A DNA stretch of 64,000 bases from Rhyzopertha dominica (taxonomy: Eukaryota; Arthropoda; Insecta; Coleoptera; Bostrichidae): assembly GCA_025024175.1 (NCBI GenBank), contig QCXZ01000041.1, positions 50,215,786 through 50,279,785 of the forward strand, read 5' to 3'. A program made the position numbers and the translations under genes. Positions 35,200-45,609 of this stretch are shown here, one piece after another (position 1 is the first letter of the stretch; the number at the start of each line of letters is the position of its first letter). Below the pieces are notes generated by a model that worked only from the letters and a program-made list of their open reading frames with translations, did not search any database and was not told the origin of the DNA.

Positions 35200-35473
35200 G
35201 AATGGTCTTTATAATTGTGGTTATGGGACAGAATTTGCAATGTTGTTATGTCTTCATATAAGAAATCAAATGGTCTACGCGTGTTGCGTATGCGTTCCCT
35301 GTTTAAAGCAAATTTAGACCGAAAATTTGTACAATCTCTTCATCTCTGCAGCGTTTCAAAAATACTAATCGGTTGACGGAAGTTCGCCTTCTTCAATGAC
35401 ATCCTTTCGAGTTTTCTGCATATTCCTAAGATGTGCTCTCCGTATGTAAGGGTGAATGCTTTCAACGTCCATA
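35200..35473 (-). pseudogene. Penelope-like element, 5' coding relic
   Basis: Minus strand from ATG 35473: MDVESIHPYIRRAHLRNMQK, then TRKDVIEEGELP, then in another frame FLKRCRDEEIVQIF, which resembles the N-terminal FLxxCRxxxIxPxF region of PLE proteins. The opening MD(V/A)ESIHP recurs on the plus strand at 38421, directly after the PLE terminal region there. So this is the 5' end of the same PLE family, in inverse orientation to the RT part at 36.6 kb. Multiple stops. Confidence 0.55.
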
Positions 35474-36645
35474 ATATTTGTATAATAACTTATTTCACTA
35501 ATTGCAGATTACGATATAGCGCATGAATTAAGAATAAAAAACAATGAAGTGCTAACGGTAGCATATTTCCATGGCTTCTTTTAAAAGTTTAAGGCATTTT
35601 ACATCAATAGGCTATACAGACAATTCTTTTAGGAAATCAATAACAGCATTAAAGTCCTATCTTGTAAGCTTGAATTGCATTTTATTAATCTCAATCGTTC
35701 ATACAGAAGACGCTAAATTTCTATAGTATATACCTCTATTCAGACAATGAATAATAAAACAATGAAACATTCCTTCCAAGAAAAGAAGATTGTCTGTTAT
35801 TCCACCCACCCCGGACCTATAAAGCAACTTCAGCACCAATAAAACATCCGGCTTCAAAATATAATACCGGCAGCCAAATATAACTGGAGTACCTGGAGCT
35901 TTCACTCTTATTGTTCTCAATTCGTATACAAAGGTTACATTACTTAAGATAATGGAGCCGGTCAATCAAAAGCATTGACCTAAAAGCTACACTCCGTTAC
36001 GTTTGGTACAAACACGTTTCTCACCGGAGAACTAGTTTGATGAATCAAGCGAGATTGGATGAAAATTGGAGCAGGGAGACGGGTAAATTTAAATAGTATT
36101 GGGTTTTGAGCTAATGCCGTTGGTGTAGGCTAAACGTGTTACGGTACTTTGAAGCTACATCAGAAGTCGTCTGAGTTCGTGAGGGCATCGAAATATTTTG
36201 ATAAACTGTCCAGTCATTCAATCGTCTGAGACTTCAACATCCTGTAAAAAGGTGTATCGCATCAAGTAACGATTCTAAAGTAGTTTATATAATTTTGATT
36301 GGTCAGCACGCTTCCACACTAGATAATGTCAGAGATTTGCATTTTTGTAGGAACTCATAAGAATTGAAGGGTTCAGAGATACAGAATGTATTAGTTTGCT
36401 CTTTTAAATGCATTATTGCATCGAAAAACCCTTAATAACTTTGACCCTATACCATACTTGATCGTGTTTGAATTATGCATACGGTGAAAAATGTAAAAAA
36501 AATCACATTTGATGAAATTATTTCCATTTCCATTTCCTTAAAGCAATTCAAATCATGCTTGGCTTCCTCAAGTTTTTAGGATATTCTGTACAAAAAAATG
36601 TTGGAAAGCTTGGAAAGTCTTTAGTTCCTCTAACCATTTGTTTCA
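35474..36645. other. Noncoding spacer between two PLE parts
   Basis: No family motif recognised. Could contain decayed PLE terminal sequence adjoining 35473, but no hammerhead core is visible. Confidence 0.35.
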
Positions 36646-38068
36646 TTGTTATATCTATTAATAATAATATTGAAAGCGGATAAGATTAGGATGGATGTAT
36701 GCCACGCTATTAGAAACGCACGTACGCCCAAACCTAATGTGACATCTGAGGAAATGAAGGCTCTTAAGGATTTGAATACAGATAAGTCCATTATAGTTAC
36801 TAGAGCAGATAAAGGTTCAGTCACAGTAATTTTAGATAGAACAGATTATGAGAATAAAGTTAGGGAGTAATTAGATGAAGAAACATATCAAAAATTATCC
36901 CGAGATCCTACATCAAAAATTTCAGATCTTTCGAATGAAGAGAAGTCTCTTTTAACTGTTTCCGATTGCAAAGTACCTAAATGTATGGTTTGCCCAAAAT
37001 TCACAAAACTAATGTCCCTTTAAGACCCATAGTCAATACGATTGGCAGTCCTTGTTACAAATTAGCAAGATTCTGTGCTAACTATTTAAAACCTTATGTA
37101 GGAAAAACCAGTAGTTTCATAAAAAATTCTTCAGACTTTATTGATAATATAAAAGGTTTAAGTATTTCAGAAGGTGATATTTTAGTTAGTTTTGACGTGG
37201 TTTCTTTATTTACGAAAGTACCCATCCCTGAAACGATAGACATCATCAAAATCCAAGCTTAAATAGCTATCCGCTAGGTGACACGATAGCCAGACTATGT
37301 GAACATTGTTTAAAATCTACTTATTTCTTATGGAACGATAATTTTTATGAACAAAAATCAGGTTGTGCAATGGGTTCACCTCTAAGTCCTGTAGTAGCCA
37401 ATTTGTTTATGGAAAATTTTGAACAGGTAGCGATAAACAGTTTTCAGTTTAAGCCAAAATGTTGGTATAGGTACTTAGATGACACTTTTGTTATTTGACC
37501 CCACGGTATAGAAGGGTAGGTTTCTAAATTATTTGAACAGTCAAAATCCCGACATAAAATTTACTATGGAATTAGAAAGCAATGGTAGTTTACCTTTCTT
37601 AAATGTCCAAATTTACAGAACAAACACTGGGCAGTTAGGACACAAGGTTTACAGAAAACCAACATACACAGACAGATATTTACATGCCACATCTCACCAC
37701 CCTCCCTCTCAAAAGAATAGTCTTATAAGGACGTTATTTGTTAGAGCACAAAGGATATCAGATGAAAGATCTTTACAAAAAGGAATATATCTTCTTAAAT
37801 CTGGGTTAGTGAGAAATGGTTATAGCAATAAGAATATTTGGTCAGTTTTTAATAAAAATGCTCATCCAAATGAAGTAAATTCTCAGCCAGGACAAAGAAA
37901 ATTGAAGTTGAGTTTGCCTTATGTACAAGGCCTTTCGGAGAAATTAAAAAGCATGCTTCGAAAACACGATATTTTAGTTGTTGATAGTTCATATAATAAT
38001 TTAGATAAAAATTTTAAGAGAAAAATATTATCACAAACGTCTAATAAAATAAGCTACAAAAATTTGTA
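36646..38068 (+). pseudogene. Penelope-like element reverse transcriptase
   Basis: RT that in intact PLEs copies element RNA, often at telomeres or nicked DNA. Blocks: SEEMKALKDLNTDKSIIVTR, ADKGSVTVILDRTDYENKV (36720-36860), YGLPKIHKTNVPLRPIVNTI (36983-), GDILVSFDVVSLFTKVPI (motif A, ~37170-37220), CAMGSPLSPVVANLFMENF (~37365-37420), WYRYLDDTFVI (catalytic YLDD, ~37461), LPFLNVQIYR (~37590), HKVYRKPTYTDRYLHATSHH (~37640). GLPKIHK and YRKPTxTDRYLHxxSxHP are diagnostic of PLEs. Stops follow KVRE and FVI, and frames shift near 36985, 37262 and 37500. The frame ends at 38068 before any GIY-YIG endonuclease block. Confidence 0.85.
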
Positions 38069-38267
38069 GAAATACCAATAATTTTAATAGGGATTGTGGA
38101 AATTATGAGTTAAGTGACATTTGGAAGGCTGTTTTGTAGTTATCTTTTATGAAGTAGTTCGTGTATATCTAGTGGTAGGTAGTTCCTTTTTCGTCATTAG
38201 GTTCTTTTCTATCAGGTTGGCACGTTGTTTCTATGACGTCTCGCTTCCTTGGTGATTTGTTTATTTA

Positions 38268-38460
38268 CTATCAAAATTTTGTTTGAACTTGTGTCAGGCA
38301 AATTATGAGGTTCTTCGTCTTTGGCAAAGATTACAGGTGTAATCGAAACGTCAGACTTATAATTATTTGTCAGTGTTTTTAAGAGACAGCGATCCTTCCG
38401 AGAATATATTATCTTATATTATGGACGCTGAAAGCATTCACCCTCGTAAAATTTTTATAA
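38268..38460 (+). repeat. PLE terminal repeat with hammerhead-like core, followed by the start of a second ORF
   Basis: 38268-38410 is repeated, inverted, at 47650-47815. It contains hairpin GATTACAGGTGTAATC followed by GAAACGTC (38331-38353), the helix II plus GAAA portion of a hammerhead; the CUGANGA part has decayed to TTGGCAA. Immediately after the repeat comes ATGGACGCTGAAAGCATTCA (38421), the same opening as the PLE ORF at 35473, and the reading stops after ~13 codons. The ORF - terminal repeat - ORF start order is the head-to-tail partial tandem typical of PLEs. Confidence 0.6.
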
Positions 38461-38518
38461 GATAAATACTTTTTTATGTCATTCATGTGTCTATTTGAGT
38501 TCATTGTTCTTCTTTCAG

Positions 38519-38561
38519 ATCTCATCCCCCCTGTAGTGCTGCTAGTGTGCTACTTAAGCTG
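38519..38561 (+). other. Possible 43-nt internal exon
   Basis: Preceded by a T-rich tract ending TTCTTTCAG and followed by GTAAGTAATA. In one phase it reads LIPPVVLLVCYLSW, hydrophobic enough for part of a membrane segment. No neighbouring exon is recognised. Confidence 0.3.
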
Positions 38562-40124
38562 GTAAGTAATATAGTTAACAGTATTATATAGCATGTAGTA
38601 GATATGTTTAAATACACATTTAAACATTTTAATTTATGTATATACTTGTATATTGATATGAGCTTAAAATAGGTTATGTTTCTGCACTACTTTTTATTTA
38701 AAACTTCTTTTTATGGAAACGGGGGTAAACAGGGTTTTATTTCAACGCCCCTATATTCTCTTCATAATACTTTTTTTAAAGAATACTTTCCAATTATCTG
38801 ACTAGAAAACAATGTTTCTTTCTTGGCCATCTTAATACTGCAGTAAAAACCAATTTGAAGTTAATTTTTAGTAGTAATCATAACATTTACTTTGCTTACT
38901 ACGTAGTGGATATATAAAACAACAAGCTGTTACAAAGAAAGAAATGAATTTCTTAGTTTCTTAACGATCATTCGGTAGTAGTGAAACATTACATTTAATG
39001 AGTTTATTCGCTATTATTCAGTAGTTAACAGTGAAAAATCGAATGCGCTTTGTCCTTCCATGAGGATAGATGGAGACGAATTTTATTCCTGGCGGTAATA
39101 AATTTTGCTCACGACAAAACCCGGTGGATAACCTGTTATTAGTGCATCAAGATAAAAAACTGCACGATCCGAGTTTAAAATTGAAGCCGCGGGTAGGGTT
39201 GCGTGATCGTGCAGCTAGAATTAATTTAGCAAATGCACCCGAGTAAAACATTCAAACCGATCGTAACTCGAACGAAGTACAAGTAATTGAGTCTTTTAGA
39301 TAAGTGGAAAGCAGTATGATTGCGGAGTGAGGTACGTGTAACACGTCGATCACGCAGATTAGGTTAGTAGAATTCGATTTGCATTTTCGTGACGTCAGTG
39401 GTTGCGCCGAATCACATTTTAGGTACCCCTTTGATAAATTCTATTATTTGCGCGTATTTGGTAAGTAAATATTGTTTCTAATTGATAAAGGAGCGATAAA
39501 AAAATCTGTGGAATTCCAAGAATTAAAATCAGTTATCGATTTATTTATGAATGAATTTTATTGGGCAGTGATTGCACTTTGTCCATTATATCGAAAATTA
39601 TATCACATAATAGGTCAAGTATGCGCAGTTTAGATTTAACCGGTTATTTGCTTAATACTGTTATTAAATAGTCATTATCTGAGTATTGTTCGCCATCAAT
39701 TGTTTGTTTGCCATTATTACCTGCAATTTCCGATTTTCCCGGTATTTTATAATTGTATCATTTATGCTGATTACATACTTGTTTAAATCAACATTGGAAG
39801 ATTGTCGTGCACAAATACAAATCGCTCTGCCAGAAATAAATATAAAAATAAATTTTTTTTAGAGAATTAGTTGCCTTCACTAGGGTAGAAGTTGTGAAAG
39901 GGACACGATATGTGCTTGCATTCTAATAACATTGTTATTTGTATGAAAAATAAACAGCGAAATACATGTTCGCCTAGATGCAAATAGGTTACATATACGA
40001 CCGACAATGGATGGAGTACCTAAATGACACAAGGAATCAAAGCCACATAACAAAAATCAAAATTGTTGACTAAACAATAATTATTACCCACGTTACGTTA
40101 TGCATGATCACTAATAACCACGTT
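38562..40124. other. TE-poor noncoding region
   Basis: No TE motif or ORF. 39040-39420 is GC-richer and holds several regulatory-like motifs (see 39160-39397). Confidence 0.45.
39160..39397. promoter_or_regulatory. Cluster of palindromic and factor-site-like motifs, candidate enhancer
   Basis: CTGCACGATC (39160-39169) and its complement GATCGTGCAG (39205-39214); ACGTGT-A-ACACGT (39334-39346), an exact inverted repeat; ATTTGCAT (39377-39384), the POU octamer; TGACGTCA (39390-39397), the CRE consensus, six bases later. Seen directly: the motifs. That they act as an enhancer is inference from clustering in a non-repetitive, GC-richer patch. Confidence 0.3.
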
Positions 40125-40243
40125 GGTTATTAGACCTTGACGTTTCGGCACTCAAGTCGGTGACTTCCTCAGAAGTTTCAGTGTCAGAGCTACTTCTGAG
40201 GAAGACACCGACATGAGTGTCGAAACGTCAAGGTCTAATAACC
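40125..40243. ncRNA. Inverted pair of Penelope-type hammerhead motifs
   Basis: 40125-40176 and 40192-40243 are 52-bp inverted repeats, nearly perfect. The right arm, plus strand, has CTGAGGA (40196-40202, fits CUGANGA), helix II GACAC/GTGTC with loop CGACATGA, then GAAACGTC (40222-40229). CTT before the core can pair with AAG after GTC as helix I. The left arm carries the same on the minus strand with one helix II mismatch. ACGT within GAAACGTC is self-complementary, which would allow dimer-type helix III. GAAACGTC also ends the PLE hammerhead remnants at 38.3, 47.7 and 59.95 kb, so this is a PLE terminal-repeat remnant. Confidence 0.65.
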
Positions 40244-41268
40244 ATCGTGGGAACCAGCCCGGAAAACAACATGTCATCGACAACAACCACGGAAGCTTTC
40301 AAACCATGATCACTAATAGTTATATGTAACAAAATCGGCGTTTATAAAATAATCACGGCCAACTTTAGCCCAAGCTGGTACCATTAAACTGCCCAGTTAG
40401 AAAAAGCCTTGGAAATAATAAAACAAAAAATAGCGAACATTATAACAGGATTTAACCTTGCACTGGTCTTCTGGTAAAAGGAAAAGAAAATATACTCCTA
40501 CAGCTACAAGAACTCAACGAAATAGAAAGAAAAAAATGAAAATAAATTTATGGAAAAGGAAAAACTGCTGCATCGCATTGAACAATCATACTGAATTCTA
40601 ATATTCTCCTTAAAAACATGTTCTAGCGTTGCATGCTGGTGTTGTTATTGTTGTCGTCGTTACTGTAAAGTAGTTCTGGCCAAGCGTATACAAGAAATTA
40701 CATAATTATGGTACAGATAATCTTGAAAACGGAAACGGCGTACGAACCATATTGGCTCACGAAATATGTGGTGAGAACCTTACTCAACAACATATAAACC
40801 CAACAAGGAAAGCTCTAAATTACACCAGACCTAGACCAAATTGCTTGGAAGAAACTGTTCATTAACTACAACCAAAATATAGCTCAAAAGAATCTTAGCA
40901 CTCCTAAATGACCTCGAACAAGAAAGCTCCAGCTGAGAAAAAGAAATCATAGTGGCAACACCAGAAAGAAGGAGTAGTTAAAAAATGCACACAGACAAGA
41001 AATCTAGAACATCGTCATGCTATCTTGACATAGACGAAATCACTCAAGGAAGCGTCAATATCATCATGAAAGAGTAACCTAAACAAGACACATGTTAGAA
41101 AAAGTGTAGGTCACTCCAGACGAAATATATAGAAGTTCAGAAGTAGCCCACTAGCAACAAGCATGTCACCCCTCCAACCCAGCGTAGATGTAGCCGGTCC
41201 GGCGGTATATCCCGGAGCGGTAGAGATACATACCGTATGCTCGTTTAATCAATCAATCAATCAATCAG
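40244..41268. repeat. Unclassified AC-rich retroposon-like sequence ending in an (AATC)5 tail
   Basis: A-rich, T-poor plus strand with fragmentary coding character, ending in a GC-rich foldable stretch (CCGGTCCGGCGGTATATC, ~41195) and an (AATC)5 tail at 41247-41267. A microsatellite tail after a structured 3' end is typical of LINE or SINE 3' termini. No RT motif could be read, so the class is unsure. Confidence 0.35.
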
Positions 41269-41634
41269 TGGTTGGTTGCCTCCAACAGGAGAAAACTACT
41301 GTTTGTTACCACCTCAAATGAAAAATCTGGTCCAAAACTAATAATTTTAGCTAGCGTTAATGGAGGAATGTAGCCGTCACTGTATCTATATTAAACGGGA
41401 CAGAAAAACATTGAAGATTTATGTAGTAGCAGGTTTTAATTTCAACTTTTTATCACAGCGTGAATTCCATAAATTGTTTTAAAATTAAACATATTTAGCA
41501 AAAATATTTGTAAATGGCCAATTTTTTTGGCATGTACTCATATTATTTTACAAGCTATCAAAACAAAAGGGGGGTTAAATATTAAAAACGATATTTGAAT
41601 AATTGTTCACAATTCTCTGTTCGGAAAACTCGTT
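41269..41634. other. Spacer
   Basis: AT-rich; nothing recognised. Confidence 0.4.
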
Positions 41635-42180
41635 TAAATTATGACCAAGTTTAACCTTTCCACCAGATACTTCTCGCTTAAGAAATTCAGACTTATTCAG
41701 TTAAATTTTGAATTTGATGTCGCGGAATCTTTGGAAAACTGTTCGCAAATTATTAATATGCTCTTGCAAAGATTCGCTAAAAATAATTGTGGTGTCAAGA
41801 TAGACGTGCCTTTTTTATTCTGGTTTCCTCTCAAAACATTATCGGTGACCCTTTGAATGGTTGCTGGAATATTTTTAAGGCATGTTTTTGTTCATTTGCG
41901 TAAAATATTGACAAGGCCTAATTTCATTAATATCATGATCATTAAAACTCCGGAGGGGATACTTATCACCGATAGTTTTTTTCGTTTAAACGGCTGTAGA
42001 GTTAAGATTTTTAGGAACCATCCGTATGGGTGAAGACGAGGCCAAATGGATAGGATCGAGTATTTCATTGATTTGCCTGTGGGTTTTCTTCATTATGGAT
42101 TTGAGGGTATGATTTAAAGCAAACAGCAATTTCGTCAGATGTACTTGATTTGTAAATGTCACCGGTTAGGATTCCTTATA
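41635..42180 (-). pseudogene. Ty3/gypsy LTR-retrotransposon reverse transcriptase relic
   Basis: Minus-strand reading in shifting frames gives the gypsy RT order: LTFTNQVHLT and QINEILD (~42110-42060), ASSSPIRMVPKN (~42045), KKTIGDKYPL (~41980), QYFT (~41925), KNIPATIQRVTDNVLRGNQN (~41880-41825), VYLDTTIIFSESLQEHINNL (equivalent of YLDDIIIFS; the second catalytic D is now T), RTVFQRFRDIKFKI and LNKSEFLKREVS (to ~41650). Classical elements read QINEMLDxGII, SPxVVVPKK, TIGDKYPLPNI, AxATFQRVMD. At least three frameshifts; no LTRs, protease or integrase seen nearby. Confidence 0.7.
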
Positions 42181-43045
42181 AACGATATCGGAATATTCCG
42201 TACAGTTATTGATTACCTATTTGTGTTATTTCTTCATCGTTAAAATGATCAAGACTGAACTATCTAAATCTAATTTGTTTTTCATTAAAATAATTCACAT
42301 TTAGATTCACACATACATTTTCAGCTGGTAGAAAGCCGAAATGTTAAAAAATAAACCGTGATCCATTCTGGAATTATTTCGTCATTCTGAATTGAAGTCC
42401 TAATTTTTATTATGTTTTCGATTCTAAGTCTTTGAAGTGAACTGTGTTTTCATAACCACTTTTGTTTCCTTTCACAGTAATCTAGGTAGTGTTCTGAAAA
42501 AAAAAATGCAAAAAAAGTTAAACATTATAGGTCCATTGTCTCCAAAGATAAACCTTTTACAGTGACGTTTCAATTTTCTACGGTGTTCCCGAAGGACAGC
42601 TTGTTTCGTTAAGTTTTAATTGGAATAGCTAGGGGACGTTTTGCAGTGCAAATATTCAGCCACATCGGTTTGAATACAGTCCCAAAGAGAATGAACACTA
42701 ACTAAACTTTAACTAGTTCGAAGAATCCAATGAATAACCTCAACAACCTGGTTAAATACGAGTAGTTAGGTGTAAAGTTAGTGTTGCGTTAGCATGCACA
42801 TTCCAGAAAGTATTGACAGTGCTTGGCAAACTTTATATCGAGTTCATGTTTAAAATCCAGCGACTAAAACTAGAAGTTCTTTTCGAAAAACACTCCGTTG
42901 AAAATGGAATGTTTCTAGGATCACTGTAAATGGAATTGTGAAGAATTAAGCTTGTTCAATGTAAATCATGTTAAAGTTTTATATTAAAAAACGTATGGAT
43001 ATAGGTAAAATCTTGTTTTTTTGGGATGAAGGCTTTAGTCGTCGA
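42181..43045. other. Noncoding spacer
   Basis: AT-rich; nothing recognised. Confidence 0.4.
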
Positions 43046-43114
43046 AAAATAATAATATAATATAATAATAATAATAATAATAATAATATAATATAATATA
43101 ATATAATAATAAAT
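43046..43114. repeat. AAT/ATAAT microsatellite
   Basis: ~70 bp of AAT and ATAAT repeats directly left of the truncated LINE. It may be the pre-insertion target or have grown from the LINE junction. Confidence 0.85.
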
Positions 43115-43117
43115 AAT

Positions 43118-45609
43118 CCGTCTTGTGAAGTTTTGGTGGACACCTGCTCATTTTTAAACTTGAACCAATATAATGGGGTACTGAACAATAATGGTAGAAT
43201 GTTGGATCTGTTTTTTAGTAATGCGGAAAATGTAATTGTCAGACAGTGTAATTTAGCATTAGTAGATGAGGATCCGCATCATAAGGCCATTGAAGCCGAA
43301 ATAACTGTACCTTGCGTATATTCTAATAAATCTAATGATCAACATCGGTGCCGAACATGGAACTTTTACAGGGCGGATTATGTTGCGATTAAAAATTATC
43401 TTGTGAATTATGAGTGGTCGGACTTATTAAAGATTAATACTAATGATGCTGTAGAACATTTTTATAACGTATTAAATAATGTAATTTCTATGTATGTTCC
43501 ACTTTCTAGGGAATCCAAAAGACAGTTCCCAGCCTGGTTCTCACATTCAACTATAAATCTTATCAGTAGTAAACACAAGNAACATATGAAATGGAAAAAA
43601 ATAAAACGGAAATCGGATTATCAAGAGTTTTCGGAATTACGCAAGCGAGTTAAACAGAGTATACAAAGTGACTATAAAAGATATGTTGCCAACATTGAGA
43701 AAAATATTCACTCAAACGTTAAAAGTTTCTGGTCTTATATAAGACAACAAAAGTCTTGCAAAGTAAATAACCCTCCATCTATGGTGTCTTACAATGATCG
43801 TGTTGCCAGTGATAACGTAGCTGCATGTAATCTATTCTCTGATTTCTTTTCCTCAGTATTCATTTCTGACTCGTTACCTCCTAATATTCAACGCACCCGT
43901 AGTTCCAATTGCATCGAAATAAAATACATCTCAAAAGAATCAATAGTAGAAAAAATTATCAAACTAGATACACGTAAGGGCACCGGATCGGACGGCATTC
44001 CTGGCATATTTATCAAAACGTGCGATGAGATCCTTGCTGAACCACTTAGTATTATATTCAATAAGTCTTTGAAAGAAGGGGTGTTCCCAAGCAAATGGAA
44101 ACAAGCAAACATTGTCCCCATCTATAAATCAGGAGATCAGACTAAAGTAACCAACTATCGTCCCATATCGCTCTTGTCAATTTTTGGTAAAATTTTTGAA
44201 AGCTGTGTTACTGATGAATTATTCTTTAATATTAAACAACACATAGATGAACGTCAGCATGGTTTTTTCCGTGGAAGGTCGACAGTAACTAATCTCGCTA
44301 CTTTTGTTCAACATCTGTCAGAAAGCATGGATAAAAGAGCTCAAGTGGATGCCGTGTATACCGACTTTTCCAAAGCGTTCGATAAAGTTCACCATGCCTC
44401 CCTTCTTATTAAATTGGAGAATTTCGGTGTGTATGGTAATCTGCTAAGGTGGCTAAAATCGTACTTATATAATAGGAGCCAAGTTGTAACAATAAAAAAC
44501 TCAGTATCGTCTTCAGTACCTGTAACATCCGGTGTACCGCAGGGCTCTCATCTAGGTCCTCTGCTATTTCTTATTTTTATTAATGATATTGGTAATTTTA
44601 TTCAACACTCAAATTATCTACTGTACGCAGACGATATGAAAATTTACAGAGAAATAACTAACTTACATGATGCACTGCTTTTGCAAATTGATTTAAATAA
44701 CTTATACTTATACTGCACCAGAAATTATTTATATCTAAACCTAGACAAGTGCTATCACATCACTTTCACGAGAAATAGGCTGTCGGTCCCCACTAAATAT
44801 GCAATAAACAACCACACCCTTAACTCTATTAATAAAATAAAGGACCTGGGCGTCATTGTAGACAGCAAACTAAGATTTGAATTGCACGTTGAAGAAATAA
44901 TACAGCGCTCGCTCAGAAACTTAGGTTTTATTTTTAGAACCACAACTAAATTTACCAATATAAAATCATTTAAAATTCTCTATGATACCTTGGTGCGCAG
45001 CCATCTAGAGTATGCCAGTGTTGTCTGGAATCCGTTGTATTACAAATACATTAACCGAATTGAACGCGTACAAAAAAAATTCATTGGTAAGCTTAATTAT
45101 AAGTTTAACAGGGATCTCCACACCTTGACTTACGAATATAACTTAAAAAAGTACAATATGACAAGCTTAAGCAAACGACGCGAGAATTTTGATATTATCT
45201 TTCTGTACAAGGTAGTTAACTCATTGTTGTCAACGTCTTTAATTAGTCACGTAAATATTAATACTCCTCTATACCCTCTTAGGACTAAGAATACTTTTCA
45301 TGTTTACACTTGTAAGACAAGTCACTGCCAAAATTCACCGTTATATCGTGTAATTTACACTTATAACTCGGCTTATACTCATCTCGATATTTTTTCACTA
45401 TCATTAACATCTCTTAAAAAGATCTTGAAAGAACCATAACTATAATTGCTAAACTGTTAAAAATAACATTTCAGATGTAACTTATTCAATCACAACTCCT
45501 CTCAACCCTAATTACTTCATTTAAATACGCTACCTAGTGCTTTCCTGCTTTTGGATTCTCTGAATCTGTTGGAAAGTCAATGTAATAAATAAATAAATAA
45601 ATAAATAAA
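43118..45609 (+). mobile_element. 5'-truncated jockey-type LINE with intact RT
   Basis: Starts abruptly inside the endonuclease after a microsatellite and ends after a short 3' UTR with (TAAA)n at 45584-45609. The 5' truncation, simple-repeat tail and the long uninterrupted frame indicate target-primed insertion of fairly recent age. Confidence 0.8.
43133..45439 (+). CDS. LINE pol fragment: endonuclease C-terminus plus complete reverse transcriptase
   Basis: 768 codons open, one ambiguous codon at ~43579. The start is not a true initiator; the frame is simply open from the truncation point (TTG at 43133). Residues ~20-45: LDLFFSN and EDPHHKAIE, end of the endonuclease. RT: GTGSDGIPGIF (~285), NYRPISLLSIFGKIFE (~345), QHGFFRGRSTVTNL (~385), DAVYTDFSKAFDKVHH (motif A, ~412), SGVPQGSHLGPLLFLIFIND (motif B, ~470), LLYADDMKIYR (catalytic YADD, ~500), LNLDKCYHITF (~540), IKDLGVIVDSKLRF (~575), HLEYASVVWNP (~625). 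C-terminal region to 768 lacks a CCHC or RNase H motif. Without the endonuclease N-terminus it cannot transpose alone. Clade within the jockey superfamily is not certain. Confidence 0.85.
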   Translation: MVDTCSFLNLNQYNGVLNNNGRMLDLFFSNAENVIVRQCNLALVDEDPHHKAIEAEITVPCVYSNKSNDQHRCRTWNFYRADYVAIKNYLVNYEWSDLLKINTNDAVEHFYNVLNNVISMYVPLSRESKRQFPAWFSHSTINLISSKHKXHMKWKKIKRKSDYQEFSELRKRVKQSIQSDYKRYVANIEKNIHSNVKSFWSYIRQQKSCKVNNPPSMVSYNDRVASDNVAACNLFSDFFSSVFISDSLPPNIQRTRSSNCIEIKYISKESIVEKIIKLDTRKGTGSDGIPGIFIKTCDEILAEPLSIIFNKSLKEGVFPSKWKQANIVPIYKSGDQTKVTNYRPISLLSIFGKIFESCVTDELFFNIKQHIDERQHGFFRGRSTVTNLATFVQHLSESMDKRAQVDAVYTDFSKAFDKVHHASLLIKLENFGVYGNLLRWLKSYLYNRSQVVTIKNSVSSSVPVTSGVPQGSHLGPLLFLIFINDIGNFIQHSNYLLYADDMKIYREITNLHDALLLQIDLNNLYLYCTRNYLYLNLDKCYHITFTRNRLSVPTKYAINNHTLNSINKIKDLGVIVDSKLRFELHVEEIIQRSLRNLGFIFRTTTKFTNIKSFKILYDTLVRSHLEYASVVWNPLYYKYINRIERVQKKFIGKLNYKFNRDLHTLTYEYNLKKYNMTSLSKRRENFDIIFLYKVVNSLLSTSLISHVNINTPLYPLRTKNTFHVYTCKTSHCQNSPLYRVIYTYNSAYTHLDIFSLSLTSLKKILKEP

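Noticed and set aside
36646..38068. Reading the RT at 36.6 kb as a LINE or group II intron RT
   Set aside because: GLPKIHK, YLDDTF and YRKPTYTDRYLHATSHH are specific to Penelope-like RTs.
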